Source of the DNA: an uncultured Bryobacteraceae bacterium
GTDB lineage: Bacteria; Acidobacteriota; Terriglobia; Bryobacterales; Bryobacteraceae
Length of the DNA stretch: 64,000 bases
NCBI GenBank assembly: GCA_937920635.1
Contig: CAKZUE010000021.1
Span: 21,652-85,651 of the forward strand
Direction: 5' to 3'
Part shown: in pieces, positions 50,820-60,834 of the stretch
Layout of the letters: each line of letters opens with the position of its first letter
How positions within the stretch are numbered: position 1 is the stretch's first letter
Notes under the pieces: model-generated
Database searches by the model: none
What the model was told of the DNA's origin: nothing
The model's input: the letters and a program-made list of their open reading frames with translations, nothing else
Made by a program: the position numbers and the translations under genes

Positions 50820-52956
50820 GTACCGCTGGCCTGAGATGTCGAAGCGGAAGGTGATGGGCAAGCGCCTGAACCGCCTCGACGGCGTTGAGAAAGCATCGGG
50901 CAGGGCGAAGTACAGCTCGGATCTGAACAAGCCCGGCATGCTGCACGGCGCGACGCTCGTCTGCCCATACGCCCACGCGCGCGTCAAATCCATCGACACG
51001 AGCGCTGCGGAAAAGCATCCCGGGGTCACCGGCGTGCACGTCGTCAGCCCGGCGGGCACCGAGATCCAGTGGGCGCACTGGGAAGTCGCCTTCGTCGCCG
51101 CCGAGACGGAGCTCGCCGCCCGGGACGCGCTGAAGAAAATCAAGGTCGAATACGAGGTCCTGCCTCATGTTGTGCACGAGAAAGACCTCAACAAAGTCCA
51201 GTCCCGCGCCAAGGCGGCTGGCGAGCAGATCGAGGGCGACCCCGACCAGGCGCTGAAAGAAGCCGCCGTGGTCAGCGAAGGATTCTACGGCATTCCGGTG
51301 CTCGAACATAGCTGTCTCGAGCCCCACGGCAACGTCGTCTCCTGGACGCCCGACAACAAAGTGGAGCTGAATCCCACCACCCAGGCGGTCACCAGCATCC
51401 GCGGCGACATGGCGCGCGCCGTCAACGTCCCCGTCGCCAACGTCCACGTTCATCAGGATCACATCGGCGGCGGCTTCGGATCGAAATTCCAGCCCGACCG
51501 CTGGGGCGTCGCCGCGGCACACCTGTCGAAAGCCGCTGGCGGGCGTCCCGTGAAGATCTTCCTCGATCGCCAGATCGAGCAGGTCATCGCTGGTTGCCGT
51601 CCTTCGGCGTTCGCCCGCATCAAGCTCGCCGCCAACAAGGAAGGCAAGATCACCCTTTGGGAGAGCCAGAGCTGGGCCACCGGAGGATTCACGGGCGGCG
51701 GCAGCCCGCCAATCCCTTACGTCTATACGCGCATCCCGAATCAGCGAAAGAACCACAGCGCCGTCAGCACCAACACGGCGCCCATCCGTGCCTGGCGCGC
51801 CCCCAACCACCCGCAGGCGTCCTATCTCACCTGCGCCGCCATGGACGATCTGGCGGCGAAGATGAAGATGGATCCGCTGGAGCTGTTCCTGAAGAATGTG
51901 GATCTCACCGCCCGAGCCGACACCTACGAGCGGCAACTGAAGAAAGCCGCCGAGATGGCCGAGTGGAAGAAGCTCTGGCATCCGCGCGGCGACTCCGGCC
52001 GCGGTCCGCTGAAGCGCGGCCTCGGCATTGGCGTCTGCACATGGGGCGGTGCGGGTCATGACTCCACCGCGCGTTGCAACATCCATCCCGATGGGACCGT
52101 GGAAGTTGAGCTCGGCTCGCAGGACCTCGGCACCGGCACGCGCACGGTGATCGCGCAGGTCGCCGCCGAGAGCCTGGGGCTGCGCGTCAACGACATCCGC
52201 GTCAAGATCGGCGACACCAACTACCCGCCCTCGGGCACCTCGGGCGGCTCGACCACGGTCGGCGGCGTGAGCAGCTCCACGCGGAAAGCCACGCTGAACG
52301 CCCTGGAAAAGCTCTTCGAGGAGGTCGCCCCCGCGCTCGGCGCGCCGGCCACCGAGCTGGAAGCCGTGGACGGCAAGATCCAGGTGAAGGGCAATCCCGC
52401 CAAGAGCCTCGACTGGAAGGCCGCCTGCGCCAAGCTCGGCGTCAAGACCATCAGCGAGACCGGACAGAACATCCCGCGCGATGCGCCCAAGGAAGGCCTG
52501 AACACGGGCGGTGTTGGCGGCGTCCAGATCGCCGATGTCACCGTGGACGTCGAAACCGGCATCGTGAAGATGAACCGGATCGTCGCCGTGCAGGACTGCG
52601 GCACCGTCATCAACCCGAAGACCGCCGAAAGCCAGATCTACGGCGCCATCATCATGTCCATCTGCGGAGCGCTGATGGAAGAGCGCGTCCTGGACGCGGT
52701 GACCGGCCGCATGCTGAACAACGAGATGGAGTTCTACAAGCTGGCTGGCATCAAGGATGTCGGCGAGATCCTGGTCCACCTGGAAATCGACGAAATCAAC
52801 GACAAACGCGGCGTGATCGGGCTGGGCGAACCGCCGGCCATCGGCGGCATCGCCGCGATCGCCAACGCGGTGGCCAATGCGATCGGGGTGCGCGTGCCCA
52901 TCGTGCCGATGACCCCGATGAACGTGCTCAACACGCTGAGCGGGAGGATGAGCTGA
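50812..52956 (+). CDS. Molybdenum hydroxylase large subunit (xanthine/aldehyde oxidase type)
   Basis: A 714-residue subunit with an AAAGGAGGG site and an 8-base overlap with the 2Fe-2S gene. 'MGKRLNRLDGVEKASGRAKYSSD' opens it (cited as 'GKRLNRLDGVEKASG'), then 'LEPHGNVVSW', 'HIGGGFGSKF' (pterin binding), 'RAWRAPNHPQASYL', 'SQDLGTGTRTVIAQVAAE' and near the C terminus 'VIGLGEPPAIGGIAAIANAVANA' with the catalytic Glu in GLGEPP. These positions match PaoC/XdhC-type Mo subunits. No leader of its own, so it would travel with the 2Fe-2S subunit through Tat. The physiological aldehyde or heterocycle is unknown. Confidence 0.92.
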   Translation: MPEYRWPEMSKRKVMGKRLNRLDGVEKASGRAKYSSDLNKPGMLHGATLVCPYAHARVKSIDTSAAEKHPGVTGVHVVSPAGTEIQWAHWEVAFVAAETELAARDALKKIKVEYEVLPHVVHEKDLNKVQSRAKAAGEQIEGDPDQALKEAAVVSEGFYGIPVLEHSCLEPHGNVVSWTPDNKVELNPTTQAVTSIRGDMARAVNVPVANVHVHQDHIGGGFGSKFQPDRWGVAAAHLSKAAGGRPVKIFLDRQIEQVIAGCRPSAFARIKLAANKEGKITLWESQSWATGGFTGGGSPPIPYVYTRIPNQRKNHSAVSTNTAPIRAWRAPNHPQASYLTCAAMDDLAAKMKMDPLELFLKNVDLTARADTYERQLKKAAEMAEWKKLWHPRGDSGRGPLKRGLGIGVCTWGGAGHDSTARCNIHPDGTVEVELGSQDLGTGTRTVIAQVAAESLGLRVNDIRVKIGDTNYPPSGTSGGSTTVGGVSSSTRKATLNALEKLFEEVAPALGAPATELEAVDGKIQVKGNPAKSLDWKAACAKLGVKTISETGQNIPRDAPKEGLNTGGVGGVQIADVTVDVETGIVKMNRIVAVQDCGTVINPKTAESQIYGAIIMSICGALMEERVLDAVTGRMLNNEMEFYKLAGIKDVGEILVHLEIDEINDKRGVIGLGEPPAIGGIAAIANAVANAIGVRVPIVPMTPMNVLNTLSGRMS

Positions 52957-53933
52957 TGCAACCCTTCGAATACGCAAGCCCCAAGACCCTGAAGGAGGCT
53001 CTGGCGCTGCTCGGCGGCGGCTGGAGCGATGCGGCGGTGCTGGCCGGCGGCACCGACCTCATCAGCCTCATGAAGGATGAGGTGATGAGTCCGAAGCGCG
53101 TAGTCAACATCAAGGAGATCGCCGAGTTGAAGGGCATTTCGAAGACCGCCGCCGGCATCCGCATCGGCGCTTTGGCGACGGTGGACGAGGTGCTTTCGAA
53201 CCCGCTCATCCGCGCCTCGTTCCCCGCATTGACGGAGGCCGCCCGCGGCGTGGCCAGTCCGCAGATCCGCAACATGGGCACCTTCGGCGGCGACCTCTGC
53301 CAGCGCCCGCGCTGCTGGTACTTCCGCGCGGGCTTCGGCCTGATTCCGCGCCATGAAGGCAAGGATCTGGTGGCCGAAGGCGACAACCGCTACCACGCCA
53401 TCTTCGGCAACGGCCCGGCGCGCTTCGTTTCCGCTTCGAGCTTCGGCCCGGCGCTCGTCGCGCTGGGCGCGAAGATCAAGCTGGCTTCCCCATCCGGCAC
53501 GCGCGAGGTGGACGCGGAGAAGTTCTTCCTCGCGCCTTCTTCCAGCGACGTGCGGGAGGTGGATCTGAAGCCGAACGAGATCCTCACCGAGGTGATCGTT
53601 CCCGCGACAGCGGCGAAGAACGCCACTTACGAGGTTCGCCAAAAAGACGCCCTCGACTGGCCGCTGGCCACAGCTTCCGTGGCTCTGACAATGAAGGGCT
53701 CTACGGTGGCTTCGGCTCGCGTCGTGCTCGGCCATGTGGCGCCGACTCCTTGGGTTTCGGCCGAAGCGGCGAAGGCCATCGAGGGCAAAGCTGTGACGGC
53801 CGAGACAGCGGAAGCCGCCGGCAAGGCCGCCGTCGCCGCCGCAAGGCCCCTCAGCATGAACGCCTACAAGGTGCAGATCGCCGCCGCCGCCGTCAAGCGC
53901 GCGCTGATGGCCGCCGCCGGCGTGAAGGCCTGA
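52956..53933 (+). CDS. Molybdenum hydroxylase FAD-binding subunit
   Basis: A 325-residue protein whose ATG overlaps the stop of the Mo subunit (TGATG). The FAD loops 'VLAGGTDLISLMKDEV' and 'ASPQIRNMGTFGGDLCQRPRCWYFR' (given in part) are clear, followed by 'RYHAIFGNGPARFVSASS', 'EVIVPA' and a C-terminal CO-dehydrogenase flavoprotein domain. In PaoB-like subunits the 'RCWYFR' segment starts a four-Cys site for an extra [4Fe-4S] cluster; here Cys are present only in 'LCQRPRC' and the loop to 'RYHAIFG' has none, so the cluster may be lost. Confidence 0.9.
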   Translation: MQPFEYASPKTLKEALALLGGGWSDAAVLAGGTDLISLMKDEVMSPKRVVNIKEIAELKGISKTAAGIRIGALATVDEVLSNPLIRASFPALTEAARGVASPQIRNMGTFGGDLCQRPRCWYFRAGFGLIPRHEGKDLVAEGDNRYHAIFGNGPARFVSASSFGPALVALGAKIKLASPSGTREVDAEKFFLAPSSSDVREVDLKPNEILTEVIVPATAAKNATYEVRQKDALDWPLATASVALTMKGSTVASARVVLGHVAPTPWVSAEAAKAIEGKAVTAETAEAAGKAAVAAARPLSMNAYKVQIAAAAVKRALMAAAGVKA

Positions 53934-53944
53934 GGAGGCGCGCC

Positions 53945-54175
53945 ATGGCGATCGTCAACCGCGAGCGCGCCGGTCTGACCCGCATCGGCAACGACCGCTG
54001 CGACAACCTCCGCTGGAAGGGGCTTTACGTCGAAGCCGAGTGGGACCCGACGGTTCCGCACAGCAACGACCGCGCCTTCTGGTGCGACAAGACCCTCATC
54101 CCCATCGGTCCTGACGGCAAGCCTGTGGACGAATACGAGTGCAACGAGACGCGGAGCTGCTACAAGCCGCTCTGA
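53945..54175 (+). CDS. Small four-cysteine protein at the end of the hydroxylase operon
   Basis: A 76-residue protein of no known family. A strong GAGGAGG site lies 6 bases before the ATG, and it starts 11 bases after the FAD-subunit stop, so it is cotranscribed. Cys19, Cys47, Cys66 and Cys72 are its notable residues ('NDRCDNLRWKGLY', 'FWCDKTLIP', 'YECNETRSCYKPL'). No signal peptide. Its position suggests an assembly or electron-transfer accessory, in place of the XdhC/PaoD maturation factor that is absent here. A terminator follows. Confidence 0.75.
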   Translation: MAIVNRERAGLTRIGNDRCDNLRWKGLYVEAEWDPTVPHSNDRAFWCDKTLIPIGPDGKPVDEYECNETRSCYKPL

Positions 54176-54198
54176 CATTCTTCATGCGAAGTGTTCCG

Positions 54199-54238
54199 GC
54201 GCGGGGGAGGCGCAAGCCTTCTCCGCGCTTGCTGTTTT
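54199..54238 (+). terminator. Rho-independent terminator of the hydroxylase operon
   Basis: A 13-pair stem (two G-U pairs), 54199-54211 with 54216-54228, is closed by a GCAA tetraloop and followed by a T-rich run ending TGTTTT. It lies 23 bases after the last gene of the operon and just before the convergent aminotransferase stop. Confidence 0.75.
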
Positions 54239-54251
54239 CGCTTCATTCCGC

Positions 54252-55127
54252 TCAGGACGCCCGCGCCGCCCGTTGCCGCGCCCGTCCCACCGACGCCCGC
54301 TGATACTCCGCGAACGCCTCCCCCAGCCGCTCCGCCACGCTCGTGTCCGTGCCGATGCTGAGCCCTTCCACCGACTCGACCGGCAGCAGGTCGCGCGTCG
54401 TAGAGGTGATGAACAGCCCGTCGGCTTTCTCGAGATCTTCCAGCGTCAATGTCCGCTCGCGGACTCGGATGCCGGGAACCTCGATCACCTCCAGCAGCAG
54501 CTCGCGCGTGATGCCAGGCAGGCAGCCGGAGCTGAGCGGCGGCGTCAAGGCTTCATCGCCAAATACGGCAAAGACATTGGCTGACGTGCATTCGCTCACC
54601 TCGCCGCGCTCATTGAGCAGGATCACTTCGTCCAGCCCCTGCGCGTGCGCCTCTTCATGCCACACCAGGTTCATCGCCCAGGAGGCGGACTTCGTGCCGG
54701 AGAAAGGTCCCGCCGCATGGCGCGCCTGCGCCACGATGCCCAGACGCGCCGAAGCGCCCCACTTCGTGCGCGGCGCTGTGAAGGCGACCAGATCAAAATC
54801 GCGCTCAAAGCCCGGTCCTTCCCACAGCGTGCCGCGGTTGCGCATGACCAGCACGCGCAGCGCGGCGTCGTAAGCCTGATTGGCTTTTACCAGCCGGAGC
54901 AGTTCCGCTTCCAGCTCTTCCGGCGTCCAGGGGAAGGGAACCCGCAGCAGATCGGCGTCCCGCCGCATCCGCGCCCAATGCCGCCCGAACGCGAAGAGCA
55001 CGCCCTCGATCACGCGAATCGTCGAAAAGACGCCCCAGCCCGCGAACAGGCCCACTTGCCCGGCGCGGAACAGAGCCTCGTCCGCGCGGCGGATTTCACC
55101 AGAGAGCAGGAAGTGCGGATGAATCAC
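54252..55127 (-). CDS. Class IV PLP aminotransferase (IlvE/DAAT/PabC-like)
   Basis: A 291-residue protein, started at GTG 55127 because the product then opens like the family ('VIHPHFLLSGEIRRADEALF'). 'GQVGLFAGWGVFSTIRV' is the first block, 'RVLVMRNRGTLWEGPG' the Arg region, 'FSGTKSASWAMNLVW' the PLP-lysine site, and 'LDEVILLNERGEVSECTSANVFAV' with 'LPGITRELLLEV' the cofactor ring-binding and closing parts, each cited in pieces. Class IV enzymes include branched-chain and D-amino-acid aminotransferases and ADC lyase; motifs alone do not choose. It converges with the hydroxylase operon. Confidence 0.85.
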   Translation of the reverse strand: MIHPHFLLSGEIRRADEALFRAGQVGLFAGWGVFSTIRVIEGVLFAFGRHWARMRRDADLLRVPFPWTPEELEAELLRLVKANQAYDAALRVLVMRNRGTLWEGPGFERDFDLVAFTAPRTKWGASARLGIVAQARHAAGPFSGTKSASWAMNLVWHEEAHAQGLDEVILLNERGEVSECTSANVFAVFGDEALTPPLSSGCLPGITRELLLEVIEVPGIRVRERTLTLEDLEKADGLFITSTTRDLLPVESVEGLSIGTDTSVAERLGEAFAEYQRASVGRARQRAARAS

Positions 55128-55264
55128 ACAACCAGTGTAAACAGTGCGGCATCCGCAGCGGTCGAAGTGGCTATACGTGTATTCAATGCCGCAAGAACGA
55201 GCGGTCCCAACAAGGACGGTCATGATGAGCGCAGAACCGCGCGGCGCTGCAACAGCCGCAAAAG

Positions 55265-55318
55265 GAGCCGCGCGGGAGCGCCGAAGGCGCGGCCAAGCGG
55301 ACCCAACACCGCCGCAAC
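55265..55318 (+). repeat. Isolated copy of the 55-base structured repeat
   Basis: This stretch matches the repeat unit at 63930-63984 almost base for base: GAGCCGCGCGGGAGCGCC, GAA, GGCGCG, then CCAAGCGG, ACCCAACACCGCCGCAA. It contains the same GCGCC-GAA-GGCGC hairpin. It sits between the aminotransferase and Gfo/Idh genes in an otherwise empty 260-base gap (55128-55387). Confidence 0.8.
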
Positions 55319-55387
55319 AACCACCACCACGGCAGCGCCGGCGGCAGCCGCCTTTCCCCTGTGCGCCTCGCGTAGAATAGCGGCGTC

Positions 55388-56410
55388 ATGATGCACAGGC
55401 GCGAGTTCCTCACCTTGCCCGTTGCCGCGGCTGTGCAGCCGCGCCGGCTCCGGGCGGCGTTTCTCGGCGCCGCCCACTCGCACGCTTACGACAAACTGCG
55501 GCTTGTGAAAGATTCGCCCGACTACGAACTGGCAGGCGTCTGGGAGGAATCGCCCGCAGCGCGCAAGACGCTCGAGAAGCTCGGCCCGCTGCCGTGGCGG
55601 CCCAAGGCGGAAATCCTGGCCGACCGCCCGGTGGAAGTGATCTTTGTCGAAAGCGATGTGCCGCAGATTCCCGTGCTGGCCATCGAAGCGCTGGAAGCGG
55701 GCAAGCACTGCCACATCGAAAAGCCCATCGCCGACACCCGGGCGCGCCTGCAACGCATCACGTCGCTCGCGCGCGAGAAGCGACTCCTCATCCAGGCCGG
55801 CTATATGTGGCGCTTCAATCCGGCGGTGGAAGCGGCGCTCGAGGCCGCGAGGCAGGGCTGGCTCGGCGATGTCTATCTGATCCACGCGCGCATGAACACG
55901 CTGATCGGCGCGGACCGGCGGCCGGAGTGGAACCGTTTTCCGGGCGGGCAGATGTTCGAGCAGGGTGCGCACCTCGTCGACATTGTCGTGCGGCTGCTGG
56001 GCCGGCCGCAGCGCATCACGAACTTCCTCCGCCACGATGGCCCGTACGAAGACACGCTGAAGGACAACACGGCGGCGGTGTTCGAGTACGGCCGCGCGAT
56101 GGCGGTGATCACTTCCAGCGTCCTGCAACCGAACGCGGGGCAGCACCGGACACTCGAAATCTTCGGCACGAACGGCAACGCCGTGGTGCGGCCCATCGAG
56201 CCTCCATCTCTGGTCATTGATCTGGCCAAGCCGGCAGGGCCGTACCGCGCGGGCCGCCAGCCTGTCGAACTGCCGCCCTACGAGCGATACGTGGGCGACA
56301 TCGCGGCGCTGGCGCGCGCCGTCCGCGGCGAGCGGCCGCTGGCCACGACGACGGAGACCGAACTCGCCGTGCACGAAACGCTGCTCGAGGCTTCGGGCAT
56401 GGCGGGGTGA
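55388..56410 (+). CDS. Gfo/Idh/MocA-family oxidoreductase
   Basis: A 340-residue protein. The short N terminus 'MMHRREFLTLPVAAAVQPRR' looks like a degenerate Tat leader. The Rossmann part is 'RAAFLGAAHSHAYDKL', and the family signature 'GKHCHIEKPIADTRA' carries the conserved Glu-Lys-Pro. The C-terminal half has 'GQMFEQGAHLVDIVVRLLG', with the catalytic-side His. These NAD(P)-dependent enzymes oxidise or reduce sugars and inositol-like compounds. TAGAAT at 55373 ends 9 bases before the ATG, and no ribosome site is visible. Confidence 0.88.
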   Translation: MMHRREFLTLPVAAAVQPRRLRAAFLGAAHSHAYDKLRLVKDSPDYELAGVWEESPAARKTLEKLGPLPWRPKAEILADRPVEVIFVESDVPQIPVLAIEALEAGKHCHIEKPIADTRARLQRITSLAREKRLLIQAGYMWRFNPAVEAALEAARQGWLGDVYLIHARMNTLIGADRRPEWNRFPGGQMFEQGAHLVDIVVRLLGRPQRITNFLRHDGPYEDTLKDNTAAVFEYGRAMAVITSSVLQPNAGQHRTLEIFGTNGNAVVRPIEPPSLVIDLAKPAGPYRAGRQPVELPPYERYVGDIAALARAVRGERPLATTTETELAVHETLLEASGMAG

Positions 56411-56447
56411 AGGCCGCAAGCTGCGCGCTTCATGAGACGATGGAAGC

Positions 56448-57671
56448 GTGCAGGCAAGCCGGCCGGCGCCGCGCGGAGCGCTGGGTGCGATCTTCCTGAT
56501 CGTCTTTCTGGACCTGATGGGCGCAGGCATCCTTGTGCCCGTCATCCCGTTCGTGGTCCAGCCCTACCGCAGCGACGCGCTGACGGTGGGACTGCTGGCG
56601 CTCGTGTTTTCCGCCGCGCAGTTCGCGGCGGCGCCGCTGCTGGGTGCGTGGTCGGACCGGCGCGGGCGCAGGCCGGTGCTGCTGGCCTGTCTGGCGGGCA
56701 CGGCGGCCAGCTACTTCCTGTTTGGGGCCGCATGGTCGCTGGCGGCGCTGTTTGCTGCGCGCTTGTTGTCGGGTTTCGCAGGCGGCTCGATCACGGCGGC
56801 GCAGGCCTATATCGCCGACATCAGCGAACCGCGCGACCGCGCTAAGAACTTCGGCCTCATCGGCGCGGCGTTCGGCCTCGGCTTTATTCTGGGTCCCGCG
56901 ATGGGCGGCGCGCTGAGCCGGATCAGCCTGTCGGCGCCGGCCTACGCCTCCGGCGTGCTGTCGCTGCTGACGCTTGTTGTGGCGGCCTTCACCGTGAAAG
57001 AAACGCTGCCGCCCGAGCGGCGCATGGCGCATTCGATCGGCTGGCGCGATCTGGATCCGCTGGCGCAGATCGGCGGCGCGCTCGGCCGCCCGGAGTTCCG
57101 CGGGCTGATGCTGGCCACATTCGCGTTGAACTTCGCCATGGCAGGGCTCCAGACGAATTTCCCCGTCTTCACCCACGCGCGCTTTGGCCTGGACGCCAGG
57201 GGCAACGCCGTGCTGTTTTCGTTTCTCGGGCTGATGGCCGCGTTCACGCAAGGGTATCTGTTGCGGCGTCTCACCCGGCGCGTGAGCGAAGCGGCGCTGG
57301 CGGTGTGGGGCGCGTGCCTGTTCGCGGCCGGCTTCGCCGCCGCGGCGGCGGCGCACGCCGTGTGGGTGCTCTATGTCTCGGTGGCGCTGACGGCGCTGGG
57401 ATACGGGCTGGCCGGGCCGGCGCTCACGGGGCTGATCTCGCGGCGCGCCGGCGCGGGCGAGCAGGGCGCGCTGCTCGGCACGGCGCAATCGGCCTCGAGC
57501 CTGACGCGCGTCATCGGCCCCGTGTGGGCGGGCGCCGTGTTCGACCACCTGAGCGATGGCGCCCCTTACTGGAGCGGCGTGCTGTTCTCGCTCCTCGCCG
57601 GCTACTGGGCCTATCACGCCACACACGTCCGCCGGACGCGCCAGCGCGAAGAGGCGGCAGCGCGGAAGTAG
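56448..57671 (+). CDS. MFS transporter (TetA-like drug:H+ antiporter)
   Basis: A 407-residue protein starting at GTG 56448 with TGGAAG upstream. Twelve hydrophobic helices; '[20 protein letters not shown]' is the first, '[20 protein letters not shown]' the motif A loop, and '[20 protein letters not shown]' the helix-5 antiporter motif C, as in TetA-type 12-helix exporters. The second half repeats a shorter loop. It converges with dinB with one base between stops. Substrate unknown; resistance is possible but unproven. Confidence 0.87.
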   Translation: MQASRPAPRGALGAIFLIVFLDLMGAGILVPVIPFVVQPYRSDALTVGLLALVFSAAQFAAAPLLGAWSDRRGRRPVLLACLAGTAASYFLFGAAWSLAALFAARLLSGFAGGSITAAQAYIADISEPRDRAKNFGLIGAAFGLGFILGPAMGGALSRISLSAPAYASGVLSLLTLVVAAFTVKETLPPERRMAHSIGWRDLDPLAQIGGALGRPEFRGLMLATFALNFAMAGLQTNFPVFTHARFGLDARGNAVLFSFLGLMAAFTQGYLLRRLTRRVSEAALAVWGACLFAAGFAAAAAAHAVWVLYVSVALTALGYGLAGPALTGLISRRAGAGEQGALLGTAQSASSLTRVIGPVWAGAVFDHLSDGAPYWSGVLFSLLAGYWAYHATHVRRTRQREEAAARK

Positions 57672-57672
57672 C

Positions 57673-58953
57673 CTACCGGGATTTGCGCGAGCCGCGCGGC
57701 GCTTTGCCCGGCAGGCCAATGGGGTTCTCGTGCACCTTCTCCCGGTCCTCCGCCGTCATGCCCGCGGCCAGTTGCACGCTGGTTTCGCCGAAGCGGTCGC
57801 GGATGCGGTCCACGGCGGCCAGCGCCTGCCGTGCGCGCTCCTTCTTCCCGCCCTCCAGCAGCGACACCTGGCCCTGCGCTTCATCGAGCCCTGACACACC
57901 CATGCCGATCAGCCGCACCGCCGCGCCTTTCTTCCAGGTGCGGTGGAACAGGTCGCGCGAAACGGCGATCAGGTCCGCATCGAGGTCCGTTGCTTCAGGC
58001 AGCGTGCGCGAGCGGCTCAGCGTGGTGAAGTCCGCGTAGCGCAGCTTCAGCTCGACGGTGCGCGCGAACAGGCGGTGTTCGCGCAACCGGCGGCCGACTT
58101 TCTCCGCCTGCCGCGCCAGCGTGGCTTCCAGCCGCGCGGCGTCGCGTACGTCCTCGGAGAACGTGTGCTCGTGCGAGATGCTCTTGGGATCCTCGTAGGC
58201 GCCGATTTCGCCTTCGAACCACGCGCCCGCGTCCAGCCCGCGCGCCTTGCCCGCCAGCGCCAGCCCCCACTGGCCGAAGCGCCGCAGCAGGAAATCTTCG
58301 TCGAGCCGCGCCAGGTCCCCGATCCGGCGCACGCCCATCTCGCGCAGCCGCTCTTCTGTCACTCGCCCCACGCCAGGGATGCGCCCGGCGTTGAGAGGCG
58401 CGAGAAACGCCGCCTCCATGCCGGGCGGCACCCAGGCGATGCCGTTTGGCTTGGCGAAGTCCGAGCCGATCTTGGCCAGCATCTTCGAGGTGGCGATGCC
58501 GATGGAGCAGTTCAGCCCGGTGCGCTCGCCGATGCGGTCATGCAGCAGCGTGGCGGCGCGCAGCGGCGGGCCCCACAGCCGCTCCGTTCCGGTCATGTCC
58601 AGGTAGGCTTCGTCGATGCTCGCCATCGAGACCTGCGGCGTGAACTCGAGCAGGATCTCATGCACGCGGTGGGAGTATTCGCGGTAGCGCTCCGGATGGC
58701 CGTCGAGGAATATGGCCTGCGGGCAAAGCTTCGCCGCCGTGCGCAGGGGCATGGCCGAGTGCACGCCGAACTTGCGCGCGGCGTAAGAAGCGGCCGCCAC
58801 CACGCCGCGCTCGTCCCTCTGCCCGCCCACCACCACGGGCTTGCCCTTCAGGCCCGGATCGAACAATTCTTCGACCGAGACGAAGAAGGCGTCCATGTCG
58901 ACGTGGAAGATGGTTCTCACGGCGTGAAGCGCGCGCGGATCACGCGCGGCCAT
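57673..58953 (-). CDS. dinB: DNA polymerase IV (Y family)
   Basis: A 426-residue error-prone polymerase for bypass of damaged bases. 'IFHVDMDAFFVSVEEL' carries the first catalytic Asp, 'VVAAASYAARKFGVHSAMP' the finger region, 'SMASIDEAYLDMTGTERL' the second catalytic Asp-Glu, 'FAKPNGIAWVPP' and 'IPGVGRVTEERLREMG' the helix-hairpin-helix. The little-finger domain is complete and the C terminus has a Lys/Arg-rich tail. The ATG at 58953 overlaps prmC by 37 bases; a GTG at 58920, in a GTGA overlap with the prmC stop, would give the shorter, family-typical N terminus. Confidence 0.92.
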   Translation of the reverse strand: MAARDPRALHAVRTIFHVDMDAFFVSVEELFDPGLKGKPVVVGGQRDERGVVAAASYAARKFGVHSAMPLRTAAKLCPQAIFLDGHPERYREYSHRVHEILLEFTPQVSMASIDEAYLDMTGTERLWGPPLRAATLLHDRIGERTGLNCSIGIATSKMLAKIGSDFAKPNGIAWVPPGMEAAFLAPLNAGRIPGVGRVTEERLREMGVRRIGDLARLDEDFLLRRFGQWGLALAGKARGLDAGAWFEGEIGAYEDPKSISHEHTFSEDVRDAARLEATLARQAEKVGRRLREHRLFARTVELKLRYADFTTLSRSRTLPEATDLDADLIAVSRDLFHRTWKKGAAVRLIGMGVSGLDEAQGQVSLLEGGKKERARQALAAVDRIRDRFGETSVQLAAGMTAEDREKVHENPIGLPGKAPRGSRKSR

Positions 58954-59709
58954 CCAGCCAGATCATACTCCGTGGCCGGCTCCGACCAGCAGGAACCGAA
59001 CAGGGCGCGCACCGCCGGCTCGCCCTGATAGCCGATCTCGACGATCAGCCAGCCGCCGGGCTCTAGCAGCCTTTCCGCCTCGGGCACGATGCGGCGGTAA
59101 TAGTCGATGCCCGTTTCGCCGCCAGCCAGGGCCAGGTGCGGTTCGTGGTCGCGCACCTCGCGCTGGAGCGTGGCAATTTCGTGCAGCGGAATGTAGGGCG
59201 GATTTGAAACCACCAGATCGAAGCGCGCGGAGATCGCCTCGGCGAGGTCGCATTGGATCAGCTCGACCCGCGCGCCGTGGCGGCGCGCGTTGCGCCGCGC
59301 CACCGCCAGCGCGTCGAAGCTGATGTCGGTGGCTGCGGCCCAGGCGTTGAGTTCCAGCGCCAGCGTCACGGCGAGATTGCCCGAGCCGGCGCAGAGATCC
59401 AGCACGCGGCGCGCGCCTGCCGCGTGGCGCAACGCCTGTTCGACGACGTGCTCGGTTTCAGGGCGGGGAATCAGCACGGCGGGCGAGACCTCGAACTCGC
59501 GCCCGTAGAACTCCTGCTTCCGCGTGATGTGCTGGAGCGGCCTGCCCTGGAGCCGCTCATGCAGGTAGCGGCCGTAGTGGATCCATTCCACCAGGGTGAG
59601 TTCGTGTTCGGGATGGGCGTAGAGGAAGCTCCGCTCGCGCCGCAGGGCGTGGCAAAGGAGCGCTTCAGCGGTGAGCTTCGGCTCGGGCGTGCCGGCCGAA
59701 GCAAGGATC

Positions 59710-60833
<1,124 letters not shown>

Positions 60834-60834
<1 letters not shown>

